A stretch of DNA of 64,000 nt. It comes from Polydactylus sextarius (Eukaryota > Chordata > Actinopteri > Polynemidae). The number at the start of each line of letters is the position of its first letter. Position 1 is the stretch's first letter. Positions 57,332 to 64,000 of the stretch are shown here, piece by piece. The stretch lies in the NCBI GenBank assembly GCA_016801845.1, contig CM028912.1, positions 8,686,001 through 8,750,000 of the forward strand. Direction: 5' to 3'. The position numbers and the translations under genes were made by a program. The notes under the pieces are model-generated. The model was not told the DNA's origin and made no database searches. It saw only the letters and a program-made list of their open reading frames with translations.

Positions 57332-57997
57332 ATGGAAACACTGGAGTCGGAACTGACCTGCCCAATCTGTTTGGAGCTCTTTGAGGACCCGCTGCTCTTG
57401 CCCTGCGCTCACAGCCTTTGTTTCAACTGTGCCCATCGCATCCTTGTATCCCACTGCACTCCCAGTGAACCGATTCAGTCCATCAGTGCCTTTCAGTGTC
57501 CAACCTGTCGCTATGTCATCACCCTCAACCAGAGAGGCCTAGAGGGACTCAAGCGTAACGTTACATTGCAGAACATCATCGACCGCTACCAGAAAGCCTC
57601 ACTCAGTGGACCTAACTCTCCTAACGAGACTCGGCGCGAGCGAGCCGTCCCCAACAGCAAAGCCATGACATCTCCCAGCGACCGGGTGCAGTGTCAGTTC
57701 TGCGAGCAGGACCCTCCGCAGGACGCCGTTAAGACCTGTGTCACCTGTGAGGTGTCGTACTGTGACGAGTGTCTTAAGGCCACCCATCCCAACAAGAAGC
57801 CCTTCACGGGCCACCGTCTAATTGAGCCCTTGCTGGATTCCCATCTGCGAGGGCTTATGTGTCTGGAGCATGAGAATGAGAAGGTCAACATGTACTGTGT
57901 GACAGATGAACAGTTGATCTGTGCTTTGTGTAAACTGGTTGGCAGACACCGAGACCACCAAGTGGCAGCCCTCAGCGATCGCTATGACAAACTCAAG
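57332..57997 (+). CDS. mid1: MID1 (midline 1, TRIM18), start exon: RING and both B-boxes
   Basis: This exon encodes 222 residues beginning METLESELTCPICLELFEDP. MID1 is a microtubule-associated E3 ubiquitin ligase that controls PP2A turnover through the alpha4 subunit; in human, loss causes X-linked Opitz G/BBB syndrome. The RING has its Cys/His set intact at Cys10, Cys13, Cys25, His27, Cys30, Cys33, Cys56 and Cys59. B-box 1 spans about 121-161 (CQFCEQDPPQDAVKTCVTC) and B-box 2 about 177-209 (MYCVTDEQLICALC). The coiled coil begins near 213. It is MID1 and not its paralogue MID2, because it has FNCAHRILVSHC and, in the next exon, LIQTCQHVE. The position downstream of arhgap6 agrees. The exon ends in phase 0 at CTCAAG|GTAAGA, as in human. 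The COS box, FN3 and B30.2 exons lie beyond the window. Confidence 0.98.
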
Positions 57998-60900
57998 GTA
58001 AGACATAATCTGTAATAATCTGTTCGAGGAATGCTCGGGGATCTGTGATAGACTGAGAACACATCACCTCAGAAAGAGTTGTTCAACACCAGCCTCTTTT
58101 CAGCTGAACACAGACTTGTTAATTTATCGGAAATCAATGTTTTGTGCAAACATAGCATTGGTACGTAGATCAAATCACATCACCATTTGCTTTTCACTGT
58201 GTGATTGTGATACGGAATATCTTTTTTTTTGTTTTTTTTTATCTACAGGAAATAAGAACTTTATGTCATTTTTGAAAAATGTAAATTAGACTTTTCCATG
58301 AGGAACGAATCAAACAAAATAATGCAAATGATGTGCCACTTGAAACACACAGAGTGATCCCTCTTTGCATGTTCAAATAACTTCATACTGAAAAAAAATA
58401 TTTTTTTTTTGGCAAATTAGAAGTGTTTGCTGTCAAACATTGTTTATAGTCGTAAATTAAATGTGACGCGAGTGTTATCGTTCAGTAAATCCACTGTGGC
58501 ATGTGAAATAAATAGGTCTTCAAAATAACTTCCTCACTTAATAAAAATAGTGTTTGTATTTGGTAATACTGCCAAAAAGAACAAAAACAGTAAATTGATT
58601 CGAACAGTGAAAATAAATGAATGGACAGTGAAGATTATTTTAAAATAATTGCACATAAATTGTCCTTCTACCATAAACAGTTATTAACAAACCAAAGCAG
58701 CAGCTGAGAATGAAATACATAATTTACTCGTTGAGTTATGTTCCCAGCTGTGTTAAGAAGCCATTTTGCCCTTTTGAAAAAAAAAACCAAACTAAACCAC
58801 ACGTTCACAAGTTGTCTTATTAACGATGTATCTATATCTGCAGTATAAATTCCTCAGTGAGTGTTGATTTTGTCCTTTTCATTTCATTTGTTGACCGTAA
58901 CAAAATTACAGAATATGGCTAATTTTATCCTTTGAGACCAAAGTTATATATAAGAAACGTCTTTTGCGTTAAATACATATGAATCGAATATGTGGTGAGG
59001 AACGCATCAGCGGCCACCTTCTCACGTAGCCAGTGAGTCTCAAATGTAACAGCACCCAATACATGACCCTGCTTTCACAGTTTTAACTTAAGTGAAACAT
59101 CTCACTTTCAGCAGATGGACCAACATTAATAAGACATGAGAAAATGCTGTTTGCTGGAGCATAAAAAGGCAGCTCTGCTTTCCTTTCACTGTAGAACTGA
59201 ATGAACTTCTCTTTTAAGAGATTTTTTTTTTTTTTTTTTTTTACTTATTGAATCGTACTTTTTTGACACAGTTGATCTCTATTGTGGCTACAACAACCTC
59301 ATGGGGTCATTTTTATAGTCACTACAAGGCATTCATGCGGTGGAGTTTCATTCAGTGAATTCAGTGAGATTGAGCTTTTCAGTCCCTTCAAAGTTCATTC
59401 TAATGTTCAGTTGAAGGACGGCATGGCATAAACCACACAAAATAATAGGTGTCCTGCTTTTGTCACCGCACTCGCCATGTTTCATGCATGACTCACAAAA
59501 GAAAAGGTTTATTGTACCACAAGCAGACTCCAAATGTTACTTGTGATACAGTAAAACCCTCTTTTATATTTCTTCTTTCTCACCTTTTTCCTGCCTGTTC
59601 CTCTGCCTCACGATGCTTTGTCACGGTGAAACTGGGATGCAAACGATCCTTTTGCAACATTTTTTTTTTTTTTTGTTTGTGGCAAAATCGGGGTCAGTGG
59701 ACCAGTCTTAACCTGTCTCCTTTGTTTGACCATGCTGTCATTGTGCAGAAATCTTCTGGCCGCTTTCTCTGTGTGGGGAGTGATCATTCACACCAGGAGG
59801 CAGACCAGGTGATCAGCATCATTTCTTTAACTACACATTCAGGGACAGATTCATGTTATTGAACGTAGCCTTGTTGTTACTTTTTTTTAGGGCTCTAACT
59901 CACTTAATCATCACTTGAAAAGCAACAGAATGAATGAAATGGGACTGATATAACCTTGGTGGTTATTAAACTTGACAATAAGAGTGTTTGTAGTTAGCTA
60001 GAGCATTCTTTAAATAAGCACATTTCCCAGGTGTAAAAGACAATGTAGCGTTAAAGAAATTGCGACAAATTGAGTCTTTTACCATTTATCTATTGATATC
60101 TTCTTGATATGATCCCGATGTTATTTTTGAGGTGGAATATATTCAACTAATTTATGTGTTTATTTGTTTCGTTCTGTCTCGTTGAACTCATATTACACTT
60201 GGTTAGCTGCGTCGTTAGGAGTCTCAAGTGACAGAGGAAACAGCAGTCCCCATCTTCGAGTGAAATTGTGTATTTTTTGGTTGTTTTTTTTTTTTCTCAT
60301 GGCACGAAGGGCGGGAACCAGGTGGCACGCAGCTGAGCTTCTTCGTTAGTTGTTGCTCTTTTGAAGCACATGTTTACAGTCACACTGACTCACACTTCTC
60401 TGAAATTCTCGAACAAAAGAATAGTGTGAGACTGTGTCGAGGTGCGCGCACGTGTGTGTGTGGCCATGCGTGTATAATGTCAGAATTTCTTCAGTCTGGT
60501 TTTGGTATTATATGACTAGACTGTGGTTTGGCATCATATCTTTTATTATCTATCCATCTTCAATTATTTATCTTATGTAAATATATTCATTTTTAGGACG
60601 AGAGCAGTGGCTGGAGCGTATCCCAACATGCAGCGTGTGAAAAGGAAGAAACCTTTTGCCCATTTCATGTTCAGGAAGATAAATAAATAAATAAAATAAA
60701 CAAGTTGCCAGTCTGTTACAGGACTTCTATATAAACAGAGAGAACACTAACATTCATAGGCAGTTTTAAACTTGACCTGAATTCGAGTTGAAAAGCTTTG
60801 AACCGTGGGAAGAATCATTGAAAGCTGCAGGAATAAAATTCAGACCCAGAATCTGTCAATAGTGAGGAAACCAGTGCCAGTCATAGAAACCACAACGCTG

Positions 60901-63512
60901 GTGTATGTAATGTCAGTTATAGTGAAAAACAGATAGTTATAGTCACACATCAAATAAAAAATAATCTTCAAAAGACTAACAAAGACTGTGTCTTATTAAT
61001 GACATCACCCATACCTCAAAGTACAAATACGCCATTTTTGAAACAGCAGCAAAAAAACGGATCTTTTCTGTTGACCTTCAGGATTTGCACAACACGTTAC
61101 ACTTTTAAGAGCTTCCTTCCTGAACTATAAAGATTCCTCTTTATCTTCTGTAATTAAATTCTAAGGTGACATAATATAAAAATGTAACAGCCAGCCAGCC
61201 AGGCCTGCTACACAGGATATGAAACACTTAAGTCAGCTAATCTGTTTAAATGAAGGCTGCATTCGTCATTGCACCCAGACCCCTGACAAGTGTTTTAATA
61301 CACAACTTACAGTCTTATGAATCTTTTCCAGCTCATTAAATTGTATGTAATAACCATATCTTATATGTGCAACTATATAAATGAGTTATATTTTCCTACA
61401 ATAAACCCATAATTAAGATTATTATCATAAGATAAACCCAAATTCTTTTGTAGGCCTGTAATATATTTACTCTTTGGGCCTTTAATGACGCGGCTTACAG
61501 TGTATATAGATAATGGATTCTGCTCTAGAACAGCACTTCTCTTTTGTCTGCAATAATGTGTGTGTGAAATTCAGCGAAGGCTCCGTCTGCCCTTCAAACA
61601 AAGCAGAAATGGCAGATGTGTCTCAGGACCGGCGGCGTTGACGGGATAAAGCCGCTGTGTTTTACAGTGGATAAAATTTCTAATGTCGACACAGGATAAA
61701 ACTCCAGGTCCTGACAGTGACCTGTCAGGACGCAGAGAGGAAGGAAGAGAGACTGGCCAAAGCAAAGGTGTGGGACCAGAAGCATTCGCATACAGAAGGA
61801 AGCCACTATTCTTTCCTCTCATCAGCTTTAAATGATTTTAGGAAAGAGACTTCCATTAGAGAGAGCTGTCTAAACACACCGAGAGCATTAATGTTGCAAG
61901 AGAAGCAGTAGTTTGGATGCACAGAGAAATCCAGTGCACTGAAATGAAAGCAATGAACTCACTTTGCCACTTTCTGTCGTTCGCTTTCCCTTAATAGGAA
62001 AAAAAAAAGAAAAATAAACAAAACAAAGCACTGCAGACTTTTAAGCTCTTCCATTTGAGTGTATTCAATATTAGCTTGACCGATATGTCACGTCTCAAGT
62101 TTCCATTCCAAAAGTTTTGAACCCATCTCACCTTTACCTGCAACTGAGCATTTGAAATAGCTCTCATCTCCTTCTCTTCCATATGAATAAATCATATTTG
62201 TGAGAGCAGTAAAATAAGCCCTCTGCTATTTTAGAACACAATGACGCACAAACCTTATAAAATCACAATGTGAAAGGTCCAAGCCATTTGTTTCGAGGTC
62301 TAGATCTCTGCAGACCTCTCTCACCTGTTTGTTCTCTTGCTCTCTCTTTTTCACTGTTTGCTGTTATTCTTGGATGATTTTCAAAATGATATTGGTGGTT
62401 GTTTTGTTTGTGCTTTAAATTTTTTTGAAGATGAACTGAAAATACAATTTATCTCAGACAATAAAGGTCCTATATTTTATTTTTGCACCATTTAAAGTTA
62501 TATATATGCGAAAATGATCATAGTTTATAGTTTTACATATTCTGTCACGTACATCTTTCAGGTTTGGCAAAAAAATAAAGCGTTTTGTGTTGGTCTCTGA
62601 ACCTTCTTTCTGATCGGCTGATGGTTTTCTAAATCATTTCCATATTTCACAAGAAATTGAATAAATAATAACCATCCATAAGAAAGCTGGACTTGATATG
62701 TTTTCTGTCATGTAGTCTGGGAGTAGAAGCAACTGGCAGTGACCATATAGTTGTGATATGGCAACATTAATGATCCCAACCGCTCATTTTTAAGACCTAA
62801 ATAACCCTAAATAAAACTTAGTTTAAAAGAAATGTTTCTTTTGATCTAGTTTTCAAAATCAAACTAGGTTTTGTAGAAAGCCTCACAAATTATTATGTAC
62901 TAATTAATTTTTGCTATCTGCTGCTAGTGTTTGTATTAAAACATCTGTCAGTCAAGTTTTTTGGGATGTTCCTCACATCTGTTTTCAGTTTCAACGTGAC
63001 GGCGCTTTTGTTAAATCGTCGGTAGCAAACTAGCGTAATTTTGCATTTAAACTTGTTTAAGAAGCTCATGATATCAGAAGACGTGTTGCCCCACCTCAGC
63101 ACACAGTCGTCATTGCTACCCAATTACAGTGAGAGATTAAGTTTGAAACATAAGCCTTTGATCTGAGTCAGTGATTAACACAGCCGGGGTTTAGTTGTCC
63201 AAATCACTGGCAGATGCTCTGCTAAGCTTCGTGGCCTCAGCAGGCAATATGATGGGATCTCTGGCACACAGAGAGGACACTGGAGAGGAAGGAGGGGGTG
63301 GGGGGTTCCACATTGATCAGAACCCAAATGTGTCCAGTCATTTGTGGCAGCCTTGAGTGTGTCCTCTCCTGTGCTTGTTACGCTCCGGCCTGATACGATG
63401 CTTCTGTTCCCATTCACCTAACTCTCCTCCAAGATTTATTCAGCTGTTTACAGTTTGATGTCGGTCGGGGGCAGCGTGTAATGAAATATTCCTCTTCAAT
63501 TTTGTTTTGCAG
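57998..63512 (+). other. mid1: mid1 intron after the start exon (5.5 kb)
   Basis: This intron is AT-rich, with poly(T) tracts at 59,221-59,242 and 59,660-59,675 and a (TAAA)n-like run near 60,681-60,701. I saw no nested gene and no missing mid1 exon. The two flanking exons join in phase 0 exactly as in the human protein. Confidence 0.85.
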
Positions 63513-63608
63513 CAAGCCTTGGATTCCAACCTCAGCAATCTAATCAAGAGGACCAGTGAGTTGGAAAGTCTGATGGGCAAACTTATTCAAACCTGCCAAC
63601 ACGTGGAG
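63513..63608 (+). CDS. mid1: MID1, second coding exon (residues 223-254, coiled coil)
   Basis: It is 96 nt, 32 codons, phase 0 on both sides, between TTTTGCAG and GTGGAG|GTGAGC. It encodes QALDSNLSNLIKRTSELESL and MGKLIQTCQHVE. Human MID1 has [20 protein letters not shown] and LAKLIQTCQHVE. This is the first part of the coiled coil used for dimerisation. The gene is cut by the window edge after this exon. Confidence 0.97.
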
Positions 63609-64000
63609 GTGAGCTTGTTTATCTGTTCCCTTTTTTCAGGTTGGAGGCTGTTAGTGTCGGTGGCATTTCATGGGCAACAACTCATTAAATTATTAACACG
63701 ATGATGAATTGCTGTATCTTCCAGTGGCTTTTCATCACGTCAACAAGATTAAGTGTTTCATTGCACTACAGATCAATAATTTCTGCATTCAATTTGAGTG
63801 TTAGTGTTGGACTCAAATTGAGTATTTTCAGATCCAGTTTAAACAATATCTTCATAAGTAAACTTTAAATTGATACTATTGTGAAGCCACAAGAAGCCTA
63901 GAGGACTGTCATGATGTATTGTTGTGTTTATACTGTATTGAATTTTGTTCATTATTTCACCTCAACACACATTAGCTCGTGACCTTGTTGAATACAGATC
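63609..64000 (+). other. mid1: mid1 next intron (partial)
   Basis: This is intronic sequence running off the right edge. Nothing is recognised in it. Confidence 0.8.

Noticed and set aside
57599..58006. Minus-strand ORFs opposite the mid1 start exon
   Set aside because: These are antisense shadows of the RING/B-box exon.
1..64000. tRNA, rRNA, CRISPR, phage or transposase genes
   Set aside because: I looked for hallmark sequences by eye and saw none. Short or degraded transposon copies could still be present and would need a repeat-library search.

Overview
The window reads as nuclear DNA of a vertebrate, most likely a teleost fish. Genes are split into short exons with GT-AG splice sites. 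Introns and spacers are AT-rich and full of (CA)n/(TG)n, (TA)n and homopolymer tracts. Three orthologues of the human Xp22 block FRMPD4 - ARHGAP6 - MID1 sit within 64 kb, whereas the human block spans well over a megabase. There is no sign of bacterial, phage, CRISPR or plasmid content, and I recognise no RNA gene.

Layout. Bases 1 to about 5,977 are the start of intron 1 of a minus-strand frmpd4 gene. Its first coding exon (5,978-6,018) begins MDVFSFVK and is preceded by a leader with eight short upstream ORFs. From about 6.5 to 18.3 kb is a spacer with no gene I can support. The complete arhgap6 gene (plus strand, 18,544-34,784) has 13 coding exons whose phases all agree and which join to 794 codons plus stop. 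A second, alternative first exon lies inside intron 1 at 24.9 kb. The 3' UTR runs to about 35.7 kb. From 35.7 to 49.8 kb is mostly featureless, apart from one candidate two-exon gene of unknown function at 43.46-45.23 kb. From 49.8 to 57.3 kb lies the probable 5' untranslated part of mid1, with candidate non-coding first exons ending at 50,106 and 51,820. The first two coding exons of mid1 (57,332-57,997 and 63,513-63,608) are present, and the gene continues beyond the right edge.

How the genes relate. The three recognised proteins are cytoskeleton- or signalling-linked, but they are neighbours through ancient synteny and are not an operon. ARHGAP6 is a Rho GTPase-activating protein, MID1 a microtubule-associated RING E3 ligase, and FRMPD4 a WW/PDZ/FERM scaffold of synapses. 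Gene order and strands match mammals, with frmpd4 divergent from arhgap6 and arhgap6 co-directional with mid1. The mammalian neighbours MSL3 and HCCS, and the amelogenin gene nested in ARHGAP6 intron 1, were not found.

I did not find a convincing new molecular system. The more interesting points are the uORF-dense frmpd4 leader, the alternative arhgap6 start exon, the complementary GU/AC repeats that bracket arhgap6 exon 2, the conserved PDZ-ligand-like C-terminus of ARHGAP6, the unidentified two-exon ORF, and a perfect 14-bp-arm hairpin upstream of mid1.
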